Shown piece after piece: positions 1 through 7,036 of a stretch of DNA of 8,979 nt (positions within the stretch are counted from its first letter, which is position 1; each line of letters starts with the position of its first letter). The translations under genes were made by a program, and so were the position numbers. Source of the stretch: Propionibacteriales bacterium (GTDB lineage Bacteria > Actinomycetota > Actinomycetes > Propionibacteriales > Propionibacteriaceae); contig JAKDKP010000059.1 of the NCBI GenBank assembly GCA_030453285.1, forward strand, positions 1 through 8,979, in the 5' to 3' direction. A model generated the notes under the pieces. It saw only the letters and a list, made by a program, of their open reading frames with translations. It did not search any database and was not told the origin of the DNA.

Positions 1-553
1 TGGTCACGGTCGCGACCAGCATGCCCTTCGGCTTGCTGGGCACTGTCGTGTACGGGGTGCCGTCGGCATCGATGACCAGGAACTCCTTGGCCCCGGTCGA
101 CGACTTCTGCTCCACCACATAGACCGGTGTCCGCTCAATGACGGTGATCGTCACGGTGTACGGCCAGCTGCGGACCACCTTCACCTCACTGACCGGTGCG
201 AGGCCACCGACCCGGGAGGCGACGGCATCGGTGTCGACGCGCACCAGGGGTTGGCCGATCGGCACCGCGGCCACCTCTCGGACCTGGTCCTGGCTCAGCA
301 GATTGGTGCCGCGCACCTCGACCTGCCGCGCCGTCACCCACGGTGAGAACCCGATCACGAACACCGCTGCACCGAGCAGCAGCAAGGTGCAGCCGACGAT
401 GGCCGCGGTGATCAGCACCCGTCGGCGGCTGCGACGGCGTCGTTGCCCCAGCCGTTCGGACATGTCGTTGATCACCGCCCCACGGACCGGACGCACCGTG
501 TTGTCGCCGCTGCGCCGCACGGCCCGGGACGAGGACTTGCTCCTGGTGCTCAT
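1..553 (-). CDS. ftsQ: Cell division protein FtsQ, N-terminal part (gene runs off the window)
   Basis: FtsQ (DivIB) is a bitopic membrane protein of the divisome that bridges early and late division proteins. The first 184 codons are present and the 3' end lies beyond position 1. The translation begins MSTRSKSSSR. It has a basic cytoplasmic tail with a dense arginine cluster at residues 38-45 (RRRRSRRR), one hydrophobic membrane segment at about 46-69, then an extracytoplasmic POTRA-type domain at about 73-142 (VEVRGTNLL near its start, WPYTVTITVIER near its end). The beginning of the FtsQ/DivIB domain follows. The ATG at 553-551 overlaps the murC stop by four bases (ATGA), and AGGAG lies five bases upstream (563-559), which supports this start. 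An in-frame Met at residue 31 is a less likely alternative. Tail, single membrane span, POTRA domain and position after murC together make the identity secure. Confidence 0.93.
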   Translation of the reverse strand, partial: MSTRSKSSSRAVRRSGDNTVRPVRGAVINDMSERLGQRRRRSRRRVLITAAIVGCTLLLLGAAVFVIGFSPWVTARQVEVRGTNLLSQDQVREVAAVPIGQPLVRVDTDAVASRVGGLAPVSEVKVVRSWPYTVTITVIERTPVYVVEQKSSTGAKEFLVIDADGTPYTTVPSKPKGMLVATVT

Positions 554-1977
554 CGTCGCTCCTGAAGTGCCGTCAGGATGGCGGGCCCGATCTCGGTCAC
601 ATCACCGGCACCGACAGTGAGCACCAGGTCCCACGGTTTGGCCAGGCCGGCGGTCGCCCGCGCCGCCTCGTGCCAGTCCGGGACGTAACGCGCGGGCTTG
701 CCCTTCGCCGTGATGACATCCTTGGCGATCAGCTCCCCCGTCACCTGAGGGATGGGCTCCTCGCGCGCGCCGTACACATCCATCACGACGACCTCGTCGG
801 CCAACGAGAGCGACTCGGCAAAGCGGTCGGCGAAGTCGCGCGTCCGGCTGTACAGATGGGGCTGGAAGCAGACGATCAGTCGCCCGCGACCGACAGCTGC
901 CCGGGCGGCGGTCAACGCGGCCCGCACCTTGGTCGGATTGTGGGCGTAGTCGTCGTACACCCGAATCTGGTGGACCTCACCAACCAGTTGGAAGCGCCGG
1001 GAGGTCCCGGCGAAGTGCTCGAGGGCGCGGCGGGCACCGACGTCGTCGATCCCCACCGCCCGAGCCACCGCGTACGCAGCCGCGGCGTTGCTGGCGTTGT
1101 GGCGCCCGAGCACGGACAGGCGGACGGTGCCGCCCGTTCCGTCGCGGTGTCGAAGCGTCGCCTTGGTCCGAGCTGAGCCGAGATCGAGTTCGGTGATCTG
1201 GACGTCGGCTCCGCCGGCCTCGCCGTAGGTGATCACGTTCTGGTCCAGCCGCCCGACCAGCGCCGCCGCGCCGGGGTCATCGAGGTTGAGCACCACGGTG
1301 CGCACCTGTTCACCGGTCACGAAGCGGGTGAACCCTTCGGCATACGCCTGCGGGGTCAGCCAGTTGTCCAGATGGTCGGCCTCGACGTTGGTCACCACCA
1401 CAATCTCGGCCGGGTACTGCAGGAAGGTGCCATCGGACTCGTCGGCCTCGACCACGAACTCCGGACCCTTGCCCAGGTGGGCACTCGTGCCGGCCGGGAT
1501 GCCGGCCGCCGCGGTGAGCGGGGCGCCGATCACGTACGAGGGGTCGCGGCCGGCCGCGGTGAGAGCCACCGCGATCCATGCCGAGGTGGTGGTCTTGCCG
1601 TGCGTGCCCCCGACCGCCACTCCGCGCGTGCCGGCCCGCGTCATCAGCGACGCCAACGCCGCACTGCGCTGCAGGATCTGCAGGCCACGCTGCCGGGCGG
1701 CAGCGAGTTCGCCGTTGTGCGCGCCGATCGCCGAGGACACCACGACCGTTTCGGCATCGCCGAGCTGTGCGGCGTCATGGCCGACGAAGGTGCTGATGCC
1801 GGCAGCGCTCAGGTGCCGCTGGGGCTCGGAATCCGTGCCGTCAGAACCCGATACGGCGATCCCGGCGTCGACGAAGGCGGCCGCGATGCCCGACATCCCC
1901 GCACCTCCCACGCCGATGAAGTGCACGCTGCCCAACTCAGTGGCCGGCACGACCGGGACCGCTTCGATCAACGGCAT
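550..1977 (-). CDS. murC: UDP-N-acetylmuramate--L-alanine ligase MurC
   Basis: MurC is the cytoplasmic ATP-dependent ligase that adds L-alanine to UDP-MurNAc, the first peptide step of peptidoglycan precursor synthesis. The 475-residue product has the usual three-domain Mur ligase layout. The N-terminal Rossmann-type nucleotide-sugar domain shows GVGGAGMSG at residues 22-30. The central ATPase domain has the P-loop GTHGKTTT at 124-131, EADESD at 177-182, NVEADHLD at 197-204 and HNASNA at 293-298. The C-terminal domain has YDDYAHNPTK at 341-350 and QPHLYSRT at 372-379. GTHGKTTT and the early GVGGAGMS motif separate MurC from the other Mur ligases. The ATG at 1977-1975 shares one base with the murG stop (TGATG); a clear Shine-Dalgarno at ideal spacing is not obvious, so coupling to murG probably matters. 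The stop overlaps the ftsQ start. The HNP sequence in the C-terminal motif, where HHP is commoner, is the only variation noted. Confidence 0.97.
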   Translation of the reverse strand: MPLIEAVPVVPATELGSVHFIGVGGAGMSGIAAAFVDAGIAVSGSDGTDSEPQRHLSAAGISTFVGHDAAQLGDAETVVVSSAIGAHNGELAAARQRGLQILQRSAALASLMTRAGTRGVAVGGTHGKTTTSAWIAVALTAAGRDPSYVIGAPLTAAAGIPAGTSAHLGKGPEFVVEADESDGTFLQYPAEIVVVTNVEADHLDNWLTPQAYAEGFTRFVTGEQVRTVVLNLDDPGAAALVGRLDQNVITYGEAGGADVQITELDLGSARTKATLRHRDGTGGTVRLSVLGRHNASNAAAAYAVARAVGIDDVGARRALEHFAGTSRRFQLVGEVHQIRVYDDYAHNPTKVRAALTAARAAVGRGRLIVCFQPHLYSRTRDFADRFAESLSLADEVVVMDVYGAREEPIPQVTGELIAKDVITAKGKPARYVPDWHEAARATAGLAKPWDLVLTVGAGDVTEIGPAILTALQERR

Positions 1978-3128
1978 CAGCCCACCGCCTCTCCCCCGGA
2001 GCGCCGCGAGCCGCCCGTACGACCGTTGGCGTCGACGATCATCGACGCCAACCGCTCGTCGGCGTCGGCCGGCATCACCGAGCGAGCCGCCTCCCCCATG
2101 TGCCGGAGCACCCCCGCATCGGTGATCAGGTCGATGACCAAGGACGCAACCGTTTCGGGGGTGCAGTCGGCGTCGGTGATCAACTTCGCGCCGCCGGCAT
2201 CAATCACCGGTGCCGCGTTGCGCTGCTGCTCGCCGTTGCCGTGTGGCAAGGGAACGAACACCGCAGGCAGGCCGATCACGGCGGTCTCCACCACGGTTCC
2301 GGCACCGGAACGGCACAGCATGAGATCGGCGAGCGCGTACGCATCGGCCATCTCGTCGACATAGCCGACCGGCACGTAGCGGGCACCGGATGCATGTTCG
2401 ATGATGACGTCGGTCTCGGCGATGTTCTTCAGTCCGAGTACGTGCAGGATCTGGATTCCTCCTGCCAGCAACTCGTCCCGGGCACCGACCACGGCCGTGT
2501 TGATGCTGCGGGCCCCCAGCGAGCCACCCGAGACGAGCAGGGTTGGCCGGTTCGGGTCGAGGCCGACAGCGCGTGCCGCCTGGGCTCGTCGAGCGGCGCG
2601 GTCGAGTCCGGTGATCCCTCGCCGTACGGGGAGGCCGATGAACTCGCCGCCCCGCAGAGGGGTGTCGGGGAAGGAGACCGCGACCCGGTCGGCAAAGCGA
2701 GCCGCCACCTTGTTGGCCAGGCCGGGGACCACGTTCTGCTCATGCACCACGATCGGCAGTTTCGCCGAACGGGCCGCCAGGTAGACCGGCATCGCCACGT
2801 ACCCGCCGAACCCGACGACCACATCGGCCTCGGCCTCGGCCAGCACCTGCTTGGCGCGACGCACCGCTGTGCGCAGCCTCCCCGGCACCCGGAACAGATC
2901 AGCCGTGGGTCGACGCGGCAGGGGAACCGGCGGAATCAGTTCCAACGGCAGGCCGGCGGCGGGAATCACCCGCGTCTCCAGGCCACGTTCGGTGCCCACC
3001 GCGGTCAGCCGAACGTTGGGGTCACGTCGACGGAGGGCGTCGGCGGTCGCGATCAGTGGCGAGGTGTGCCCAGCCGAACCACCGCCGGCCAGCACGACAC
3101 TGAGTTGCCCGGTGGCCGACGGCGTCAT
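1977..3128 (-). CDS. murG: Lipid II synthase: undecaprenyl-PP-MurNAc-pentapeptide-UDP-GlcNAc GlcNAc transferase MurG
   Basis: MurG transfers GlcNAc from UDP-GlcNAc to lipid I on the cytoplasmic face of the membrane, giving lipid II. The 383-residue protein has the two-domain GT-B glycosyltransferase layout. The N-terminal glycine loop GGGSAGHTSP (about residues 15-24) holds the probable catalytic His21. It is followed by VGFGGYVAMP and HEQNVVPGLANK in the acceptor domain. The C-terminal donor domain shows SGGSLGARSIN, then CRSGAGTVVETAVIGLPAV with the UDP-GlcNAc-contacting Glu, and GNGEQQRNA. The reading frame stays open far upstream, to about 4079, inside ftsW in another phase. Homology begins only just after the ATG at 3128-3126. 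That ATG overlaps the ftsW stop as ATGA and has GGGGGA five bases upstream, so the upstream part is not coding in this frame. The stop shares one base with the murC ATG. Length is ordinary for the family. Confidence 0.97.
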   Translation of the reverse strand: MTPSATGQLSVVLAGGGSAGHTSPLIATADALRRRDPNVRLTAVGTERGLETRVIPAAGLPLELIPPVPLPRRPTADLFRVPGRLRTAVRRAKQVLAEAEADVVVGFGGYVAMPVYLAARSAKLPIVVHEQNVVPGLANKVAARFADRVAVSFPDTPLRGGEFIGLPVRRGITGLDRAARRAQAARAVGLDPNRPTLLVSGGSLGARSINTAVVGARDELLAGGIQILHVLGLKNIAETDVIIEHASGARYVPVGYVDEMADAYALADLMLCRSGAGTVVETAVIGLPAVFVPLPHGNGEQQRNAAPVIDAGGAKLITDADCTPETVASLVIDLITDAGVLRHMGEAARSVMPADADERLASMIVDANGRTGGSRRSGGEAVG

Positions 3129-4387
3129 GATCGTCCCCCAACCACCGTCGTCACCCGAGGCGACACCTTGCGGGTCCGTCGACCCGTGAGCACCTCGCGG
3201 GCGTCCGGTTCGTTCCGGGCAGCAGCCAGCAGCAGTCCGAGCGCGATCAGGTTGGCCAGCAGGGCGGACCCGCCGTACGACACCAGGGGCAGTGGGACAC
3301 CCACCACGGGACCGAGTCGCAACACCACGAACAAGTTGATCAAGGCCTGGAACATGAACCAGGCGGTCACTCCGGATGCCAGATAGCGGAAGAAGGAGTT
3401 GTCCGAGCGCAGGGCGATCCGGATGCCGGCGTACCCGAGTGCGAGGAACAGCACGAGCACGGCCAGGGAACCGAACAGGCCGAGCTCCTCGGCCGTGACG
3501 GCAAAGACGAAGTCGGTGTGGGCCTCCCGCAGCGGACCCCACTTCTGCCGGCTGGCCCCCAGCCCGCGTCCCCACCAACCTCCCGAGGCGATGGCCTGGA
3601 TGCCGACCGTGGCCTGCATATTGGCCCCAAGCTGATCCTCGGCGGGATTGAGGAAGGCGGTGAACCGGCGCATCCGGTTGGGGCTGATGATCACCATGGC
3701 CAGGACGCCGGCACCACCCATCGCCAGCAGACCGGCCAGGATCCGCTTCGGTGCACCGAGCATGAACAGCACGCCGAGGATCACCGCGGCCATCACCATG
3801 GCGGTTCCCAGGTCGCCCTGGAAGACGACCAGCATGATCAACAGGCCGGTGACCGGGACGTACGGGATGATCAGGTGCTTGGGCTGATCCAACAACCTTT
3901 CCTTGCGAGCCAGCACATCGGCACCCCACAACACGATCGCCACCTTGGCGAACTCCGAGGGTTGCAGGCGCAGGAACGAATGGCCCAGCACGACCCAGTT
4001 CCGGTTGCCGTTCACGTCGTCGCCCAGCGGTGTGTAGGTCAGCACCAGCAGGAGCAGGGAGACGAAGAGCGCCACCCACCCCAACGTCCGCAGGGTCCGC
4101 ACCGACATCCGCGAGACCAGCCAGGCGGTCCCCAGACCGACGATCAGGAAGACGACCTGCCGTTTGACGAAGTAGTAGGAGTCACCGGTGTTGACGTAGG
4201 CGTAGTAGCTGGAGGCCGAGAGGACCATCATCATGCCGAGGGCGAGCAGCAACCCCGAGGCGGCCATCACCAGGTGATAGCTGGCCAGCGGCTTGTCGAG
4301 GGCGGATCGCAGATGAGCCAGCAGGGCGTGCGGTGCGTCAGCGCCGGCTGTCGAACCACGGCCGGTCGGGGAAGAAAGGATGGCCAC
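3125..4387 (-). CDS. ftsW: Septal peptidoglycan glycosyltransferase FtsW (SEDS family)
   Basis: FtsW is a polytopic SEDS-family membrane protein that polymerises lipid II into glycan strands at the septum, working with its partner transpeptidase FtsI/PBP. The 420-residue translation has about ten hydrophobic segments after a polar N-terminus. Family motifs are GNRNWVVLG and LQPSEFAK (residues 127-148), FQGDLGTAM (189-197, whose Asp192 matches the conserved catalytic aspartate of SEDS proteins), GGWWGRGLG (269-277), EAHTDFVFAVTAEELGL (288-304) and VPLPLVSYGGSALL (364-377). A basic tail follows the last segment. I chose the GTG at 4387-4385 because AAGGAG lies nine bases upstream. An in-frame GTG at 4405 and an open frame reaching into murD are alternatives. 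RodA is the main paralogue to exclude; the position between murD and murG points to FtsW. The segment LRLGPVVG (356-363) departs from the commoner LPVTG-type sequence before the VPLP motif. Confidence 0.95.
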   Translation of the reverse strand: MAILSSPTGRGSTAGADAPHALLAHLRSALDKPLASYHLVMAASGLLLALGMMMVLSASSYYAYVNTGDSYYFVKRQVVFLIVGLGTAWLVSRMSVRTLRTLGWVALFVSLLLLVLTYTPLGDDVNGNRNWVVLGHSFLRLQPSEFAKVAIVLWGADVLARKERLLDQPKHLIIPYVPVTGLLIMLVVFQGDLGTAMVMAAVILGVLFMLGAPKRILAGLLAMGGAGVLAMVIISPNRMRRFTAFLNPAEDQLGANMQATVGIQAIASGGWWGRGLGASRQKWGPLREAHTDFVFAVTAEELGLFGSLAVLVLFLALGYAGIRIALRSDNSFFRYLASGVTAWFMFQALINLFVVLRLGPVVGVPLPLVSYGGSALLANLIALGLLLAAARNEPDAREVLTGRRTRKVSPRVTTVVGGRS

Positions 4388-4460
4388 CGCTGCGCGCTCC
4401 TTCACTGGTCGTCGATGTCGGCACTGGTGTCGGTCGGGCCTGTGTCGATCGGGTGGGGAC
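4388..4460 (-). other. 73-nt murD-ftsW intergenic spacer
   Basis: This is the only gap in an otherwise overlapping gene series. On the coding strand it contains the ftsW ribosome binding site and a run of related CGACA/CGACC elements. On the plus strand an imperfect direct repeat can be seen: TGTCGGTCGGG at 4429-4439 and TGTCGATCGGG at 4443-4453, differing at one base. I see no convincing -10 hexamer and no strong hairpin followed by a T-tract, so neither a promoter nor a terminator can be claimed. The ftsW frame has no stop across the gap, so part of it could be coding if ftsW starts further upstream. Confidence 0.6.
4397..4402 (-). promoter_or_regulatory. Ribosome binding site of ftsW
   Basis: AAGGAG on the minus strand lies nine bases before the GTG at 4387-4385. 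It is the best Shine-Dalgarno match near the 5' end of ftsW. It decides the start in favour of this GTG over the in-frame GTG at 4405, whose upstream sequence is not purine-rich. Confidence 0.7.
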
Positions 4461-5939
4461 TCAATCGGTGCCCGGCGACTCGGTGTCGCGGATCTGTCGG
4501 ACCGCCGCGGCGAACGCGTCCCCGCGAGCGGCATAACTGTCGTACATGTCCAAACTGGCGCAGCCCGGCGCCAACAGCACCGCATCACCCGACTGGGCGA
4601 GCGTTGCGGCAGCAGCGACGGCGTGAGCCATGGCCCCAGTGTCGGTGGTGTTGATCATCTTCACCGGCACATTCGGCGCGTGTCGGCGGAGTGCATCGGC
4701 GACCACCTCACGATCAACCCCCAGCAGGACGACGCCGCGAAGGCGGTCGGCCACACCGGTGACCAGATCGTCGAAGGAGGTGCCCTTGGCCTGTCCGCCG
4801 GCAATCCAGACGACGTTCTCGTACGCCCGCAGACTGGCCGCGGCCGCGTGCGGGTTGGTGGCCTTGGAGTCGTCAATCCACCGCACACCGGCGATCCGGG
4901 CGATCTGCTCGATCCGGTGGCCGCCCAGTTCGAGCGCCCGCAACCCGGCCCGGACCGCTGTCGCCGGCACCCCGTACGACCGAGCCAGGGCGGCAGCGGC
5001 GAGCGCGTTGGCGACGTTGTGCGGGGCCGAGGGTTGCACATCGGACACCTTGGCCAGCTCCAGCGCCGAGGTCTGGCGCTGTTCGACGAAGGCACGGTCG
5101 ACGATCAGGTCGTCGACGATGCCGATCATGGACGGCGCCGGGGTGCCGAGGGTGAATCCGATCGCTCGTGCACCCTCGGTGACCTCGGCCTCGGCCACCA
5201 GGGACTCGGTGGTCGGCTCGGCAACGTTGTAGACGCAGGAATGTGTCACGCGCTCGAAGATGCGCGCCTTGTCGGCGGTGTAGTCGGCCATCGTGCCGTG
5301 CCATTCGAGGTGGTCGGGGTGCACGTTCAACACCGCCGCCGAGTGCAGGGCCAGGCTGTGTGACCAGTGCAGTTGGAAGCTCGACAGTTCAACGGCCAGC
5401 ACGTCGTACGGCTCCGGGTCCAGCACGGTCTCGATGATCGGTCGCCCGACGTTGCCGACCGCGGCCGTCCGCAGGCCGGCCGCGGTCAGCATCGCCTCCA
5501 GCATCTGCACCGTGGTGGTCTTGCCGTTGGTGCCGGTGACCGCCAGCCACGGCACCTGCTTGTCGGGACGGGACAGTCGCCAGGCGAGCTCGGGTTCTCC
5601 CCAGATGCCGATGCCGCGAGTGGCGGCCTGGGCCAACAGCGGAGTGCTCGGTCGCCACCCCGGTGAGGTGATCACCAGATCGGCGCCGTCGGGCAGGGCC
5701 GCGGCCGAGCCCGGCCCCAGTCGTACGGAGGCGTCCAGGGTTTCCAGCAGGGTGGCCTTCTCAATGTTCTCCGGGGAGGCGGAATCATCGAGCACGGTGA
5801 CCGAGGCGCCGAACTCCAGCAGCGCATCCGCGGCGGCAAAGCCGGACAGGCCGAGCCCGGCAACGACCACCGAGGCCTGCGACCAGTCCGAGGACCGGTC
5901 AGCGCTGGGCACCGGGCCGGTGAGGAAGTCGGGTCTCAT
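4461..5939 (-). CDS. murD: UDP-N-acetylmuramoyl-L-alanine--D-glutamate ligase MurD
   Basis: MurD is the cytoplasmic ATP-dependent ligase that adds D-glutamate to UDP-MurNAc-L-Ala. The 492-residue protein starts with a nucleotide-sugar-binding domain ([10 protein letters not shown], residues 24-33, and TSPGW, 91-95). The central ATPase domain has the P-loop GTNGKTTT at 136-143, the MurD-typical ELSSFQL at 184-190 and [10 protein letters not shown] at 205-214. Lys224 sits in the usual carbamylated-lysine position, and PHNVANA follows at 306-312. The C-terminal domain shows HRIE (341-344), [11 protein letters not shown] (356-366), GGQAKG (381-386) and [11 protein letters not shown] (457-467), a slight variant of the usual SPACASFD. 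The ATG at 5939-5937 overlaps the mraY stop as ATGA, matching most other junctions. An in-frame GTG at 5954 would add five residues and is less likely. A 73-nt gap separates its stop from ftsW. A little longer than E. coli MurD, but otherwise typical. Confidence 0.97.
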   Translation of the reverse strand: MRPDFLTGPVPSADRSSDWSQASVVVAGLGLSGFAAADALLEFGASVTVLDDSASPENIEKATLLETLDASVRLGPGSAAALPDGADLVITSPGWRPSTPLLAQAATRGIGIWGEPELAWRLSRPDKQVPWLAVTGTNGKTTTVQMLEAMLTAAGLRTAAVGNVGRPIIETVLDPEPYDVLAVELSSFQLHWSHSLALHSAAVLNVHPDHLEWHGTMADYTADKARIFERVTHSCVYNVAEPTTESLVAEAEVTEGARAIGFTLGTPAPSMIGIVDDLIVDRAFVEQRQTSALELAKVSDVQPSAPHNVANALAAAALARSYGVPATAVRAGLRALELGGHRIEQIARIAGVRWIDDSKATNPHAAAASLRAYENVVWIAGGQAKGTSFDDLVTGVADRLRGVVLLGVDREVVADALRRHAPNVPVKMINTTDTGAMAHAVAAAATLAQSGDAVLLAPGCASLDMYDSYAARGDAFAAAVRQIRDTESPGTD

Positions 5940-7036
5940 GTGCCGGCCACCCACTCGGCATAGAAGATGGCCAGACCAGCCGCGACGAACAGGCCGGCAA
6001 TGATCCAGAAGCGGATCGTCACCGTTCCCTCGGCCCAGCCCTTCAACTCGAAGGTGTGATGCAGCGGCGCCATCGGGAACAGGCGTCTACCTCCGGTGAT
6101 GCGGAAGAACGACACCTGCAGGATCACCGACAAGGTGTTGATCACGAACAGGCCACCGATCAACAGCAGCAGCAGCTCGGTGCGGGTGTATATCGCCATC
6201 CCGGCCATCGCGCCACCGAGGGACAACGAGCCGGTGTCGCCCATGAAGATCTTGGCCGGCTGGCAGTTCCACCACAGGAAGCCGAAACAGGCACCGGCCA
6301 GGGCGACCGCGACCACCGCCAAGTCGTGCGGATCTCGTACCTCGTAACACTTGGGACTGGCGGCCGCGGTGTAGGCGCAGGACTGGTTGTACTGCCAAAT
6401 GTTGATCAACGTGTAGGCACCGAACACCATCACCGCCGCCCCCGACGCGAGCCCGTCGAGCCCGTCGGTGAGGTTCACCCCGTTGCTGGCCGCGGCGATC
6501 AGCAACATCAGCCACGGGACGGCAAGGAAGACCGGGAGCACCAGTGGTTCGATGTCGCGGAGCAGGGAGATCGCCGGCGACGCCGGTGTGATGCCGCCGA
6601 GTTGCTCGTAGTAGGCCGGTCCGGACCGCTCGTCGGGGAACTGGAAGGAGAGGACCGCAAAGGTGAGGGCCACAGCGATCTGTCCGGTCAGCTTGGCCTT
6701 GCTCCGCAGGCCGAGGGAGCGTTGCTTGCTGATCTTGATCCAGTCGTCGAGGAATCCCACCAGGCCGAGCCCACCGAAGAGGAAGAGCACCAGCAGCCCC
6801 GACATCTTGGGCGGGGTCCAACTGATCAGGTGGGCCAGCAGGTAGGCGAGGATCACCGCGATGATGATCACGATGCCACCCATGGTGGGGGTGCCGCGCT
6901 TGGTGTGGTGCGAGGTGGGTCCGTCGTCGCGGATCAACTGGCCGTAGCCGCGCTTGACCAGGACGCCGATCGCGACCCGCGTACCGAAGAGGGTTCCCAA
7001 CAGCCCGAGTGCACCGGCGAGCACGATGGTGATCAC
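5936..7036 (-). CDS. mraY: Phospho-N-acetylmuramoyl-pentapeptide transferase MraY
   Basis: MraY is the integral membrane enzyme that transfers phospho-MurNAc-pentapeptide from UDP to undecaprenyl phosphate, making lipid I. The 366-residue protein has about ten hydrophobic segments. Conserved cytoplasmic motifs are [19 protein letters not shown] (residues 36-54), FLDDWIK with the metal/catalytic Asp97-Asp98 pair, [12 protein letters not shown] (188-199), [15 protein letters not shown] (261-275, Asp267) and [11 protein letters not shown] (324-334). In the last motif the third histidine of the usual HHH is Thr328; the codon reads ACC. The start is a GTG at 7036-7034 overlapping the murF stop as GTGA, with AGGGAGG seven bases upstream. 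The stop overlaps the murD start. WecA-type transferases lack this motif combination and genomic setting, so the assignment is firm. Confidence 0.97.
   Translation of the reverse strand: MITIVLAGALGLLGTLFGTRVAIGVLVKRGYGQLIRDDGPTSHHTKRGTPTMGGIVIIIAVILAYLLAHLISWTPPKMSGLLVLFLFGGLGLVGFLDDWIKISKQRSLGLRSKAKLTGQIAVALTFAVLSFQFPDERSGPAYYEQLGGITPASPAISLLRDIEPLVLPVFLAVPWLMLLIAAASNGVNLTDGLDGLASGAAVMVFGAYTLINIWQYNQSCAYTAAASPKCYEVRDPHDLAVVAVALAGACFGFLWWNCQPAKIFMGDTGSLSLGGAMAGMAIYTRTELLLLLIGGLFVINTLSVILQVSFFRITGGRRLFPMAPLHHTFELKGWAEGTVTIRFWIIAGLFVAAGLAIFYAEWVAGT

Noticed and set aside
138..620. Open frame on the plus strand opposite ftsQ and the end of murC
   Set aside because: The minus strand encodes a clear FtsQ N-terminus with membrane segment and POTRA domain. 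The plus-strand translation is Arg/Thr/Ser-rich and featureless.
2100..3386. Long open frame on the plus strand opposite murG and the end of ftsW (about 428 codons)
   Set aside because: Same antisense pattern; no family motif, no ribosome binding site of note, and both minus-strand genes here are unmistakable.
3129..4079. Upstream extension of the murG frame, which would make a 700-residue protein
   Set aside because: The extra sequence is ftsW read in the wrong phase. MurG homology starts right after the ATG at 3128, which has a ribosome binding site and an ATGA overlap.
4388..4460. Possible promoter or terminator in the murD-ftsW gap
   Set aside because: No TANNNT-type -10 with a matching -35, and no stable stem followed by a T-run, could be seen.
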